64,000 bases of DNA from Parascedosporium putredinis (GCA_949357655.1 CASHTG010000016.1:1674001-1738000); one strand, 5' to 3'. Positions 10,141 through 22,855 are shown, counted from the stretch's first letter. Numbers and translations: made by a program. The notes: generated from the letters alone by a model not told the origin.

Positions 10141-12929
10141 CCTAGGGATGGAGTCTCGGCGTCTTTTTCGATCCCGGCGGGGTCTCGCAGGATACAGATT
10201 GTCGATCCCGAGTCTCGTCTGGTAGGGGCATCGGATTTCACCTAGCCAAAGAGAATGCTAGTCCCATCCCCGTTGTTTCCATCGATGGCCGCTCAGGGAG
10301 CCTACCAGCCCCGGGTACGGCCTCATCACCAGGTCCTGTAGGAGACCAGCGAGACGAGGAAATCAAGAGAGCTTTCGATGTCTACGCCACTCCCTTTGTG
10401 CCCGAGTCTCTCAAGGTGATCAACCGTTACCCGGGCATTGAAATCTCCACGCTAGCCCGAAGGTCACTTGACTGGACCCAGTGCTCTTCTATTTCCTTTG
10501 CTTCCGGTCTGCACCTAGCCCTCACCCACTCTCCCCTCCCCGCGACGCCGGACCTGCAACGCTTTCAAATTCCCCCAGCCGACCTTGATCTGGAGGGCTA
10601 CGAGCACTTCTTTGGCTACCACTTGGCCGAAGAACTGGGATCCCAGAGGAAGGCGGCTGCCGTGTATTCTCTGTATAGCCAAAGGACGGTGGTACGCTTT
10701 GCAGAAACCGAAGGAGCGGCCACCTGTACGCTGACGGTGCCTGGTCTGAAGGAGTATGCGCCTTACCTTGAGGAGGATGACGTGGTCCAGCTGCGCCAGC
10801 TTACGCACGACAAACCGCTCGTGCATGGAAGAGCATATATGATCACAGGGTGGACAGGCGTGATTTACCACGCTCGAGTGACGGCGGTCAGGAGAGCCGA
10901 AGAAACCGTGACACTCTTGGTTGCGGAACTTGCCCGATCATTTCTCGGCAACGGCAGTGCCTGGTCGCCGTGGCTGGCGGAGAGGAAATGGTAGTTAATG
11001 CACAGTTTCCAGTCTGTACGAGGAAGTACGAGGATATGGGTCTCGCTCTGCACATCTTGCAGGATGTGCTAGCGCTGAATACTCGAGGCGTTGAAGATCT
11101 TTCTACGTCTGATATCCTCACCTACGACAGCGAATGGCTTCGTGCCGTGCTCTTCCCCGTGGAGGCAGACGGGAAACTCCAAACCAAGCTCCACAGGGGC
11201 AAGTTTCGCCAGAAATTCGTAGACCAGGGGCTAAACTGGGAGCAGAAGAAGGCCGTCCAGGCCATCTGCGAGCGCAATCACGGCGCGATGCCGTACCTGG
11301 TATCCGGTCCGCCGGGGACGGGGAAAACCAAAACCGTCATCGAAACAGCCCTGCAGCTCATAAAGCAAGGGGGCGAAGATGCGCATATACTGCTTTGCGC
11401 CCCGTCCGAAACCGCGGCCGATACCTTGGCCATTCGACTGAGGGACTACTTTCGCCCGGGAGAGCTCTTTCGGCTGAACCGGCCTACGCGAACGTTTGCC
11501 GAGGTACCGGGCTCGATTCTTCATTTTTGCTATACTTTGGATACTGGGTTTGCCTTGCCGCCGCTCGATGAGTTGTTGAAGTGCAGGGTGGTGGTGACAA
11601 GCTGTCAGGACGCGGCACTCCTAGTGAGGGCGAGGGTAACGAACATGGATATATACAGAATGAAGCGAGATTTGAGCAGCCTACTCGGCCAAGGCAACGA
11701 TGGAGGGCCAAAGCGGCTCCACTGGACTGCGCTCCTCATAGACGAGGCTGCGCAAGCCATGGAGCCCGAGGTCCTGATTCCGCTCGCCGTCATCGCGCCC
11801 CCGTTGACCGCGGCGCCTCCACCCATCTTCGCCATGGTGGGCGACCAGTACCAGCTCAGCCCGCGCGTGTCGCTGCCATTTTCGCCACTCAAGCGGTCGC
11901 TCTTTGCGCGGCTCTTTGACAGGCTCGTGTACAAGAACCATCCACTCGCTCGAGGCGCCAAGGGCGAGGCGCCGCCGGTGCTGAAGCCGTCCATGCTCCC
12001 AATCTCCGCGCCGCCGTTCACCAACCTTTTCCGAAACTACAGATCTCACCCGGCCATCTTGGCGGTGCCGTCCGCCCTCTTCTACCACGATACTCTGGAG
12101 CCCGAGGCACCGGGTACGGACCGCCTAGCCGGGTGGCAGGGCTGGAAAGGCAGGGGTTGGCCCGTTTTATTCCACAATAACCCGGGTGACGATGAGTTGG
12201 AAAAGGACGGAGGGGGTGGTACAACATGCGCGAGATTGATATCGCGCTGAGCTATGTTTCTTCGCTCGTCACCTCGGACTCCGTGGCCCGAAGGAATATC
12301 TGCGTCATGAGTCCGTTCAAGGCGCAGGTCATGCGGCTGCGCCGGGAGTTTCGGCGCGTGAAGGAGGGGTTGCGGGACGTCAATGTGGGACCGACCGAGG
12401 CGTTCCAGGGACTCGAATATGACTTTGTCATACTCTGCACCACCCGGTCTAGGGAGAGGTTCTTGAAAAGGACCAGGAGGTGGGATGGGGTATCATTGGG
12501 GAGGCGCAGGCCAACGCGATGAATGTGGCGCTTACGAGGGCAAAGTACGGCCTCATCGTGATTGGGAAAGGGGAGATCCTGGCGACGGACCCGAACTGGC
12601 AAGGGTTCTTAAACTTTTGTGACCGGAATGGGCTCGTCGCCGGCGCGGGGAAGCAGACGATAGCGGTAGCGCAGCTGGGCCGCAACCCGCAGTGCAAGAG
12701 CTAGGGGACGAGAAGCGCGCGGTCAATACAGGCTCGGGCGCCAAGGTCAAACTGACATCGAGGTTCACGCGGTTAGAAAAGGTGCTCCTCGCGCAAGAGG
12801 CTGATTTGGAAGCGCCGATTGGGTCAAGAGCTCTCGGGGGTGGATATGGAGGATGAGATGTGGGCAAATGAAGAGCATGGGCTCACGGAAGAGGATGCTC
12901 CCGACGGTGATGAAGAACATGATGGCTGA
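10141..12929 (+). CDS. Upf1-like SF1 RNA/DNA helicase, 5' end not resolved
   Basis: All diagnostic SF1B (Upf1-like) motifs are visible in order: Walker A GPPGTGKTKT (about 11306), Walker B DEAAQAMEPE (about 11742), motif III GDQYQLSP (about 11839), motif IV RNYRSHP (about 12035), motif V EAFQGLEYD (about 12397) and motif VI NVALTRAKYG (about 12523). These unwind nucleic acid with ATP. The region before Walker A (YATPFVPESL, YEHFFGYHL, LEEDDVVQLRQ) is the accessory domain typical of fungal Upf1-like proteins that are not Upf1 itself; the CH zinc domain of Upf1 is absent. The tail is acidic (EDEMWANEEHGLTEEDAPDG). At least five single-base shifts interrupt the frame: 10221, about 10940, 12212-12216, 12466-12469 and about 12812. 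Coding is convincing from about 10141; the true start is upstream or within an unrecognised exon. The end is the TGA at 12927 if the acidic tail belongs, otherwise 12704. Confidence 0.85.
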
Positions 12930-13792
12930 AAATAGGGGATGGTTGTCCTGGGCTATTTTTTGTCGAGTCTAGGAGAAGAGAGCGACGAGCTTGATTCTGT
13001 ACACAACGGCTTCACTGCCACCTGCATACGAACGCATATATATCCAGACTGTTTAAACTAGTAATTAATATCTACGAGATATCCTATGATCATGCATTCC
13101 ATTATTCCAAGTCTCGAGACGCCCATTATCCGTTCTTCTTTGGATGGACGTATTCATTGCATTCAAGCATTTAGGATAGTCTCGAGGTTGTTGAAGGAGA
13201 CAATGGGCCAATGTAGGCCCTGCTCCGTTGGGCGGACCTGATTCCGCAATGGAATTATTTGGAGTGATCCATTAAATCCGGAGATCCATCAATGGATCCA
13301 TTGAATCAATTGGGAGCTTGGACTCAACTCGAACCCCGCTTGGAGCTTCAAGGTGAGAACTAGTAAATGTTGAGTGATCGCCGGAGCTCTTCCATGTTGT
13401 GAATGCTACGTTTTTGGCATGTGAGCCGGGCCTGTGGTATTAGTTCGGTTGCTCAATTGGCGCTGTGAAAGGCGTGTCTCAGCACTAGAGATGGGCTATT
13501 GTATCGCAATTGAGAAACAAGGCGGGCAGAAACCTCGGCACATTTCTCGCAGCCACCAAAGCTGACTTGAACATGGATTGTAGATTACAATGTCATCCCA
13601 AACCCTGCCAGCGTCAGCTTTTTGAGCTTTTCGCTTACTCGAACTTTTGAGCCGTGGTCAATAGCAACAAGCAACGACGGGCATTGATTCTTCTTACAAT
13701 TGAAGAATCATCCTTGGTTTTTTGGTTTCTTTTTTGTTACTTTTCTTCACTCTAAACGCTCTTTACGCCAATCCCGCAGCAACGATCTCAAG
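12930..13792. other. Intergenic, nothing recognised
   Basis: AT-richer than the flanking genes, with several copies of GATCCATT-like words around 13265-13300. Contains the 3' end of the helicase transcript and the promoter of the reductase. Confidence 0.5.
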
Positions 13793-15144
13793 ATGCCTCC
13801 TCGGCCAGGACAAAAGACAGCTCTTATCACCGGGTGAGGACCTACCCCCTTCTCCTAATAGCTCCCCACTCTCCCAAATATTGGGCCCTGCCTGCTTTCT
13901 CCTTTGGCGGAACTTCACCGTGGAGATACCTTTTTCCTTTTCGCTAGCGGATGGGTGCGGTTCTCTCCCGGAATCGCCCTGGCGCCGCCGTCTTCAAGTG
14001 AGCGGACCGGAATCGCTAATGCGCTACCAACGATAATAGGTGCACACCCGGCGGTATTGGCCATGCCATCGCCCTCAAGTTTCACGAAAAGGTACGTTTC
14101 GCTTCTCTCCTCCCGCTCTTTCACCCGGGCGTCCTTTTTTTTGTTCAGCTAGCGGAAGCCGGAGAGCCATGTCCGGACCAAACTGACGCGGTGTCCCCGA
14201 GCAGGCGTGCACGTCATCGTCACGGCCCGTAGGCCCGAGGTCCTCGTCGAGATGGCCGCCATGGGCATGGACGCCGTCAAGCTCGACGTGACCAATGCCG
14301 AGAGCATCGCCGAGGCCAAGGCCCAGGTCGACGAGCTCACGGGCGGGAAGCTCGACTTCCTCGTCAACAATGCGTACGTTCTCCCAACTAACCCGCCCTT
14401 TTCCGGCACCTTCACCATCCTCCTCTCCATCTCCAGTCTCCCCATCTTTTGAAATATTCTCTTGTAAGCTCTAACACGCGCTCATATGCCAATCTTTTCC
14501 GTCATGCAGCGGCGTCACCCACACCGTCCCCGCCACCGACATCGTCATGGACGACGTCCGCAACACCTTCGAGACCAACGTCTTCGCCGTCATGGCCATG
14601 GTCCAAGCCTTTGTCCGGCCCCTCATCGCCGCCAAGGGCCTCATCATCAACATCAGCTCCCTGTCCGCCCGCACCCCGTACTGCTTCGGCTCCGTCTACT
14701 GCGCCACCAAGGGCGCCATCGACGCCTACTCCCGCACCCTCCGCCTCGAGCTCCGGCCCTTTGGCGTCCGCGTCATGGTCGCCGTCACCGGCACCGTCCG
14801 CAGCAACATCGCCAACGTCACCCACCGCACCCTCCTCCCCAACTCCCTCTACGAGCCCGTCCGCGACATTTTCGAGTGGCGCCTCGTCTTCTCCCAGAAC
14901 AACGGCACCGTCTCCACCAGCGATTACGCCGATAAGCTCGTTCGCGCGGCCCTCCGAACCCCTGGTTTCCTCGCCTGGCTCCTCGGCCGCTCCGGGCCCC
15001 CAAGTGGTTCTGGGCCGGCGGCTTCTCTACCCTTGCCTGGTTCGGCTCCTTCTTTGGCGAGTGGCTCCTGGACTTTTCTGCCTCTACCGCTTCAAGATCC
15101 CCACCATGACCAAGAGGCTTGAGGCGGCTAAGAAGAATGACTGA
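13793..15144 (+). CDS. Short-chain dehydrogenase, AYR1-like
   Basis: Four exons: 13793-13833, 14040-14091, 14205-14373 and 14510-15144. The split NADP-binding motif is TGCTPGGIG, built across intron 1. LDVT and LVNNAG follow, then the catalytic SS and YxxxK (VYCATKGAI). The LRLELRPFGVRVM segment is typical of the yeast 1-acyldihydroxyacetone-phosphate reductase (AYR1) group, which makes lysophosphatidic acid in lipid droplets and ER; the exact substrate is inferred, and other ER-linked SDRs are possible. The C-terminus has an aromatic, hydrophobic stretch (KWFWAGGFSTLAWFG) that could anchor it to a membrane or lipid droplet. Three missing bases are inferred: at the exon 3 acceptor (14204-14205), in the C5 run 14997-15001 and the T4 run 15074-15077. 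With them the CDS is 900 bases, 299 residues. Confidence 0.85.
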
Positions 15145-15755
15145 ATGCGCGCGGAAACGGGGACGATTGATTAGAACCCCCTCCTTTTCCATCTTCTTGT
15201 AGTCTCTTACTTGGCTCTTTTCCGAGGAAGTTTTAGAGGGGCATGTGGCCAGGCCTCACTCACGAATGGGCCTGGTACGAGTCGAGTGTACTTTTTGTAT
15301 CTTTTCTGAGAGTGTTTGCATTATTTATTCCTTTTCTTTTACTTCTTAATCCAAATCATACCACCCAGCAAGGATGAATTATTCACTTAATCGAAGCCAA
15401 AGAACAGGGCAGAATGGACAAATATGAGAATAATAAAAAGTATGATATTGTGCTTGCCTATGGCATGGAACGCGTCTTTTCGACCTCGTCCTGCTCTCTA
15501 CAAGTGTCAAAGATGACTACCGTAAACGCCGCCCAGATATGAAGGGTATAGCAAACCCGAGAAGTAAACAAAAAGAAACCCCATGCCGAGCCCCAAACCC
15601 CTTGCTTAAAAACCAAGAGGGGTGAGATGAATGATGAAAGAAAATATGAAAGGCCCAAGTACGCTCTATAATGTACACATTCGACCATGATACCTGGCCA
15701 TTAACCCGTTTTTATGATCCGCCCAACTTTTTTCCCCTTAATCCTGGGCCGTTGA
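15145..15755. other. Short intergenic region between convergent genes
   Basis: 3' flank of the reductase and of the minus-strand membrane protein; AT-richer, no supported gene. Confidence 0.55.
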
Positions 15756-16793
15756 TCATGGGTGTGAACCAGGCATCTCCACAGGGTGGTTACCAGGCCT
15801 ATAATCCGCCGGCGTGCTCGCGAGTTCGAAGACGCCGTTATCCGGATCATCTCTACCCGCCGCGGTAGCGCCGTCCTGAGCCGCCACGGGTCGATAGCCC
15901 GTGGGGTGAGCCAGGCCTGTCCAGGCGCGCCGGAATGCGGGTGAGCGGGTGTCGGGGGCTGCGGGCCCCAGCCGGTCTGGGGTTCCACGAGGGTGCGGGC
16001 GGCTCGTTCCATTGCTGGGGAGGAGGCGGGGTGGGTCCCAGAGAAGAGGCGCCGCCGGTGGTGAAGGAGTCGGGGCCCCAGGCAGCGGTATAGTTGCCCT
16101 GCGCGCCGTCCTGCTTCCAGTCCGTGTAGGCGCCGCCTTGGTACATGCTGGTAGTGCGGACCGAGTTCGTCCCGGAGCCCTGGCCGTCGAAGAGGGACGG
16201 CTGGAGGCTCTGGCGGCCGAGCATGGGGTTCGCTTCTTCCTTGAAGCTCTTGGCCGCCTTTCTCCGGCGCCAGAGGCAGAAAGCGAGCCCCGCGATGAGG
16301 GCAACGCCGCCGAGGGCGGCGCCCACGGCGATACCGATCGTCGCTCCCGAAGACAGGCCCTCGTCGTCGCCTTTGCCCGCGCCCCCGGTCTCCGTCGGCT
16401 TGTTCGTCTCGGTCGACGAGGGGCTCGGCGCGCTGGTGGGGTTTCCTTGGCGGCCTCGTCGGCGATTTCGGTAAACTCGTCCTTGGACAGGCTCAGCGGG
16501 GTTTTGGAGCCGTTGCAGTTCACCTTGAGGGTGCCGTAGGTCAAGTCGATGTCGCCGGGGGCGTTTTGGCCGAGGCAGCGCGCTGTGTTGGTGAGGAAGC
16601 CGCCGCCGTCGGAGCAGAGGCAGGCGTTCATGGTGGGGACGGTTTCGCCGTCGCAGTTCGCGTTGGAGTCGGCGGTGGTGAGGCAGGCCTGGGCGCCGCC
16701 GGGGTAGGAGGAGAAGTCATTTTCGAAGCGGGCGGCGAGGGAGGAGGAGATGAGGCCGGAGAGGGCGACGAGGACGGGGAGTCGTAATAACAT
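15756..16793 (-). CDS. Single-pass surface protein with six-cysteine ectodomain
   Basis: The start chosen is MLLRLPVLVALSGLISSSLA, a signal peptide; an upstream in-frame ATG at 16913 would bury it. The ectodomain has six cysteines, with a central CLC and the order C-x8-C-x10-C-x-C-x12-C and one more C. This is reminiscent of, but not the same as, the eight-cysteine CFEM pattern. An S/T-rich stalk (TSAPSPSSTETNKPTETG), one membrane helix (GATIGIAVGAALGGVALIAG) and a basic stop-transfer WRRRK follow. The cytosolic tail contains Y, P and W-rich motifs. This layout suits a cell-wall sensor or membrane adaptor; function is inferred. A frame shift at the G4 run 16438-16441 separates ectodomain and membrane helix. 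The tail is uncertain: the frame with the helix stops at 15853, while two further missing bases would extend it to the end chosen here, with a plausible FELASTPADY ending. Confidence 0.7.
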   Translation of the reverse strand: MLLRLPVLVALSGLISSSLAARFENDFSSYPGGAQACLTTADSNANCDGETVPTMNACLCSDGGGFLTNTARCLGQNAPGDIDLTYGTLKVNCNGSKTPLSLSKDEFTEIADEAAKETPPARRAPRRPRRTSRRRPGARAKATTRACLRERRSVSPWAPPSAALPSSRGSLSASGAGERRPRASRKKRTPCSAARASSRPSSTARAPGRTRSALPACTKAAPTRTGSRTARRATIPLPGAPTPSPPAAPLLWDPPRLLPSNGTSRPHPRGTPDRLGPAAPDTRSPAFRRAWTGLAHPTGYRPVAAQDGATAAGRDDPDNGVFELASTPADYRPGNHPVEMPGSHP

Positions 16794-17730
16794 TTTTGAT
16801 GGTGGGGATATTGAATTACTAGAGGGAGAGAGAGACAAGTTGCTTGTTGCGCGATGCGATGGGTGGGTCTTGCTGGTGTGAGGATGTCGTAAAAAAGGCA
16901 GAGGGAGCTTCAATGTTCTCCAAAAGAGTAATCAGGCTAGGTGCGAGGTATCCAGGCAAGGAGGTTATCCGAAAACCATATCGGTAGGACCAATGTCGTG
17001 ATGCACAAGAGGGGAGTGGGGGAATCAAGGGAGGAAGATTAGTGTTCCCCTGGAATTGCGATGGGCGAGGAGTGCTAATCGACTAGTTTCGTTCCCCGAG
17101 TGCTTGGGCGAGAAGAGCGAGCGTTGCAGGGAGACGTCGGTTATTAAGGGTTTCCTTTGTTTCGAAAACGGCTCCAGAGTCAAGAATGTGGCGGGTGAGA
17201 GAGCGCAAGAGCAAATACCACCTAGTAATCCTGCGTCCAGTTCCAGGTTCAAGCAAGGGAATTGATTCGAATTTCGTCGTGATCGTTGAAAGAAATCATG
17301 AGAGACGGCAAAAAAAAAAGAGAAGAAGAACAAAATCCAAAAAGAAAAAGAAACGCGAAACAGGAGCTGGCGGGACGGGGGTCAGGCTGATTTTGACCGA
17401 TACCAGTAGCGTCGCGGAGATTGGGAGAGAGGTCCCTCAAATGGCGAGATACGAGAGGGCGGAGATGGGGAAGGACCTTGGCTTGACCTTGCCTCGCGCA
17501 TCCCCCTCCATCCGTGCTGTGCTGTGCTGGCTACTGCTGCTGCGCTACAGGTTCCTTGTTGGAATTGGGGAGGGGGATGGGATAGGATCAATTTGCTTGT
17601 TCGCGCTTTGTGGCGGTGCTGGGGCAGGGACGAGCCGAGGAGGAGGTGCAGGGGGCGCCATCATCTCGACGACACTAGACTTACTACTGCTACCAGACTA
17701 CATCGATGTACTTTGCGACGATGCCCCAAG

Positions 17731-17764
17731 CACCACGCACCACGCACCACGCACCACGCACCAA
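17731..17764. repeat. 7-base tandem repeat (CACCACG)n
   Basis: About four and a half copies of CACCACG/ACCACGC read directly from the sequence. Confidence 0.9.
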
Positions 17765-19727
17765 GCACAGAGAATAATAGGGGGCTGACCACACGGATCC
17801 ACGGCATCACTCTGCATGCAAATATTGGCTCACCGTCCTCATTCTGGGCCGGGTGGCTTGCCAGCCTGCTCTTCTAGTAAGAAATTTGTCTTTATTTCTC
17901 TGCAGACACGAAGTGGGCTAACCCCCTCAATGGCTTCCAATGGCTGGGTCCAATTGATTCAATGGTATCTGTCTTGCGTCAAATTGCTCAAGCTGAAAAG
18001 ATTTGAAGTGACTAGCCGTTCGTAGAGGTGGCCCATCTGGACGCGCTTGGAATAGACTTGATTGATACAAGGTTGCCGTCCAGTTTTGCCTGTCAGTCCG
18101 CCGGGGGCGAAGATTGCGATGAATTATGTTCAATTATTTGCTTTTGCTTCCCCATTAAAACAATAAACTCGTCCAAGCCAGGAAGTCAAAAAGGATATTA
18201 GATGACCTTCTCCACATTTGCTGATCCCAATGGGCAACGGGGCAAATAATAATAACAAATAACATTCAATGAAGTGGAGGAACATGAACTTTTGGCTTCC
18301 CACTTGACACCGACACTCCAAGTTCACTTCCAGCCAACAGCCTGGCCTGGCCTGCCTTGTCTGCTTGTACACTAGCTTGTCTAGCTCGCCAGCCAAGCCA
18401 GCAGGCCCGTTCCTATTCTTAGAAACGTTGTGCTCACCACAAAAAGCTTGGCCTGCCCGACGTACCATGGGGCTGGGATGGATGCCCTGAAAGCTCCGCA
18501 CCTGCACCCTTTTAAGATTCCGCCGCAAAATGCACGCTGTGCTGGTTGTCATTTGCGTTCGACGGATTGCATTCCTTCGTCTTTGTGTCAGATTTGGCTG
18601 GGAGTCTATGTTGGCTGCGGACCACGCGAAAAAAGCCTTGCGATATCCAGAGGTGATGGGGAATGGACGACCGGGTCCGCCGCGGCTTCTCGTGCTTCCT
18701 TCATCTTCCTACTCCTACGGCGCCAACCAATTGAACTGGACAGAGTCCCTCAAGCTCTTTTTTCTTGCCCTTCTCATCCGTCCTCTTCTTCATTCGAGGG
18801 CGATAGGCAAGGCCATTCCAAATGATTTCTCCGTAGATTACATCTGCGCCGTGAATGGCTAACCTGATGAAGGACACGCTATCGAAGTCCCCCATGTATC
18901 TCGAACCACAAGTAGGACCGACTAGTATCTCTAATTCTTCCCGTGCCCAATGTCTCGCATTTCCAGAAGCCAAAGGCTGAAAATACTTGAAAATTGATGG
19001 GAATCCATGGATCTATCCACCTCGCCCAAAACGAGCTCTTGAGGCCGAGTCATTCCTTCCCAGGAAACCTAGACCCCAGAGTTCCAATTGTCTCTGAACC
19101 ACTCATCCATGATAGCTTCAAGGAAAGGAGGCAGAGTCTACGTGTATGCGCTGTCGGGTTTTGCTGGCGGCCCCACCAGCGTCCGACGAGTGTAAGAACC
19201 GCCCAATCTGTTTCTCGTCCCTTCGAAAAGATGCCATCGTCCGATTGGGACGTGTTGATTCGTGAGCTGTGTCGGTCGCGGGATGACAGCACGATGACCA
19301 TCGCCCCTGTCCGGCCTTACCAAGCTGACCAAATCATCGAGCTCTTCTCCGCTCCTCGCTCCGGAGCGAATCAAACCCCTCATCACTGATTGAAGGTTCC
19401 TCTGGCACCAGAGCAAAAATCTACATGCGCCAGGCCTCTGAAACCGGCTTTCTGAAAAAGGCGACCACTTTTTGAGTGGATGAGTGTACCAATGTACGTA
19501 CAGAATTGCACAGCCCATGTTCGTCCAAGGATGTTTCCCATCCCATGAGGCGCAGCAAAGCGCAGGGTGGAGGCCAATCGATCGCCCCAGTTGATGCTGG
19601 CTCGCCCCTGCCCTCTGCCCGCCCCCGCCCCCTCGTCCAGCACCTGTGGCTCCCGTGGAAAGATGGTGCTAAGCAGCGCCACATTTCTGGGCGTTCGATC
19701 ACCGTCAGCCCTATCCCACGTTTCCCG

Positions 19728-19751
19728 CCATGGGGCCATGGGGCCATGGGG
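19728..19751. repeat. 8-base tandem repeat (CCATGGGG)3
   Basis: Three exact head-to-tail copies of CCATGGGG. Confidence 0.9.
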
Positions 19752-22700
19752 GTTAAATGTCGGTGATGCCATCGAGATCGACGAATCGATGTCCTTTGAT
19801 TCGATCATGGTTTCGGCGAGACCTGACATTTGATGCACATTTTGACATTCAAGCATCACTACAAACCGCCCGAACAATCAGTAGATGTTCATACCCATCG
19901 CCGTCAGATGGGGCACAGACTATTAGCGAGTGTTTGATTTTCTATCTTGGTAAATTGATGACATGCATTCGAGCGATGGTTGGGATGCCCTCCCACCAGG
20001 CCCATGCAGACATTCTCATCTAATCTCGACGACACCAAGAGAGCGACCTTTTCAAGAGGAAAGAAGACTATGCCCCAAGAGGGCCAAATTGCACATGGAT
20101 ATCGCATGAAGGTGTCTTTCATCAGTCTCGTGAATCCCGAAATGGTTACCACCAATCTTCTGCCTTTTATTTAGCTCATACTCTCTGGAGCCTGGTTACA
20201 CGGGAGCAGATCACACCAGCCAACCTCAATGTACGAGGGCCTTCTTTTGACGGAGCGAGCTCTTGGGCCTGAGTCAACAGCACGTCTCGGGTATACAGCG
20301 AGAGGGAAAAAGAGGGAGCTAGCTGAGCGCGAACGGGGAGTGCCTACGATAGACCCCCTTGACACCCTAGCTTCGGCTGCCTCAACATAAGCCTTGCCGG
20401 CCACAACCACGTCAGGTAATCCTCGTCCTTCTGGTATATACATATATTGGTGAGATCTGCCTCATATAAACAACCAGCCCACTTGATCAAGTGGACAAAA
20501 TAACCCGAATCAAAGTGGCTCTACCCCTCTACGCCTCCGCGTACGGCAGGTTCCGATGATATTACGCTTGGCGCCCCGGACGGACTCTTGCTTCTTAGCA
20601 CTGATTGATCTGATGGGCCCGGCGTCACTGGTAAGCGAACGAAGGCCTCAAAACCTGTGGAATCGAACGGGTGAGGTAATAGAGGGGTAGAGGGCTAGCT
20701 TGGGTCCTTGCTAAGATACCATGGGGCGTCCGTTCCCTCACGCTCTAGGGAAACTACGCTTCAAACCCCATCAAGCAGTCTAATATCTCGAGCGTCTTCT
20801 CGTGTGAGTTCTAATGACTACATGTAGAGCCTTCGTGCCCCGACTGACCACAGATGGCCTCCTGGCCGGCCACACTCCCAGCCAAGCCGGCCGTCTCGCT
20901 TTTCAGCTCGGCTAACCATCCGTATGCTTCCCCACCTGCTTGCTTGGCTCACTCGTTCGTTTCCTCTTCTCTCCGCATCTCGCTCGGCTCACGCAGCCGG
21001 CCAAGCTACCCACAATATTAACAAAAGATGCCTCGACGAGCGACCACTGCGTTCTTCCATTTCTGTCTGGGGGTCGCATTTCCACGGGAATATGTGGAGT
21101 GATGCCGGTTCGCGCTAGACAACGCCCTCCTCTTGGACGATCGCAATATTATTAGTGCTGTGCGCGACTCCAAGCCAAGGTTGCAGTTTGCTGTTGGTCG
21201 GGATGCAACCACACGAGGGGGAGGAGGGAAGAAAGTCCACTCGGTTGAAATTCTCCCTTCCCCTCCCCCAGTCGTTCTTGGACGGCTTCCTGCGTACCTG
21301 CAGTGCTGTTGCATCATAGGTCGTCAAAGGCCACACTTGCGTTGGTTGCGGGTTATGCACTCGCTTGTGCGGCCTCGGATGTCATCTCAATCTTCACTTG
21401 TAGATGATTAATCACCCAACACTGAGTTTGTCCTCGTTGGACTCTATTTTCTTCTTCTTCTTTTCTTCATCGATTTCCCTTCCGGGCCATAATTTCAATT
21501 TGCCGAGGACCGAATAACATCAATGTGTATAGCTGGGGAAAGCAGAGTCTGGTTGATTAAAAATCTGTCTCTTCTCCTCAAGTAATACTAATGCATGCAG
21601 CCACCACTTCACATAGTTTCTCCCCCTCCTTCTTCGCTCTTCGCTCCTCTCGCCGCCGGAATGGAGAGATCCATTCCATCTTTGTACCCCCTTCCCCAAG
21701 TGGACGGCCGGTAATCTCACGATTCCTCGGGTAAAGCGAGTGGAAAGTGGGGGAAATAATAATCCAGAAGCCCGTCCCATTAAAAAGATTGCTTGGTTTA
21801 GATTGCCTCCCCTGGGCTGCTTCCGCACCAATTGACTCGGGACGTGACTCTGGGGGTCTTCGGCCTTACTTTACCCATCGCCCGTTTCGCCTCCACATGA
21901 CGGCTCGAGGTCCGCCAAACCGCGCCCTGGGCCAGGGATGATGGATGGGTTGATCAACGCAGGCACGAAAGAATTGCGGAGGAGGGTTGTGGGGAGGTAC
22001 TCCAGCCATGAAGACGCGAGGATAAGAGACTGAGGACACTGGAGGCTCTATCTCCATTGATCTTCAATTCAATGTTTGACTCCATTCACACAGGAACTTG
22101 GAAGGCTTGATCGAATCTTTGAATCTTCTTCGTCTTCTTCTTCGTTTTGATCTCATTTCCTTTCTCGTCACTGTTCTTCTGCTTCCGTCAGTGTTCCACA
22201 AGTAATCCTCCTCGACCCCGGCGCGCGCCAAGGCTTACTTCTTCTTTCTGGCCCGCGCCCACGCCCGCGCCCACGGCTCAAAATTTCCCCTTCAATCACA
22301 AACAAGCCTTTCTTAGCTCGTTCCCAAAACTCTCCACGCTCCCACCTTGGACCATGTCGTCTCTCCCCCAGTCGGGCGAGCTGGGGAATCCGGTCCGGCA
22401 GAACAGCGGGAGGACGACCCGCGGGAGTAAATTACACACGGAGCTTCGTTCGCCTTTTTCGAGGGTGGTGACCCTCCTACAGCCCTCTCTGTCTTTGGCC
22501 TACCTTTACTTTCTCTCATGTGTGTTTCTCACTCACTCTTCTCATCAATGGCCCTGTTTAAATTCTGCATCCATTAATTCAGTTGCTTAACCCTTTCCCC
22601 TCTTTTGACCCAATTGGGGAGAGAACCAATGCAGCGAATGGGATGAATTGGGGGAAACATGGTAGCTCCCGGGAGTTGATTTCCCCTTGACTCGGCCCCG

Positions 22701-22849
22701 CTGCCGTCCTTTCTCTTTTTCCTTTGGACGCCTTACCTTGCCTTGGCCTACTTTCCCCATCGTTGGGCCCTCTACGTGATCCACCACCTTTGGTACCGCA
22801 TCCCCGGCGTTAATTACAACTCTCTGCAACCATGGGGGAGGCAAGGGCG

Positions 22850-22855
22850 GGCTAA
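22850..22855 (+). promoter_or_regulatory. GGCTAA element, candidate XlnR/XYR1 site
   Basis: GGCTAA matches the GGCTAA/GGCTAAA site bound by the cellulase activators XlnR/XYR1 in Aspergillus and Trichoderma. It lies about 300 bases upstream of the GH7 start codon. A six-base match alone is weak; the placement in front of a cellulase is what makes it worth noting. Confidence 0.3.

Larger units (their letters stand above)
16794..22849. other. Gene-poor stretch of about 6 kb
   Basis: No recognisable coding on either strand. The left few hundred bases are promoter of the surface protein (minus strand); the right end is promoter of the GH7 gene. The remainder is ordinary mixed sequence with many short ORFs lacking domains. 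A short ORF with a good start context (MSSLPQSGELG, ATG at about 22353) is noted but unsupported. I see no transposon ORF, terminal inverted repeats or extreme AT bias that would indicate a strongly mutated transposon. Confidence 0.5.

Noticed and set aside
22353..22590. Possible small gene beginning MSSLPQSGELG with good start context
   Set aside because: No domain, no signal peptide, no splice partner, and the frame quickly becomes low-information; could be leader of a non-coding transcript.
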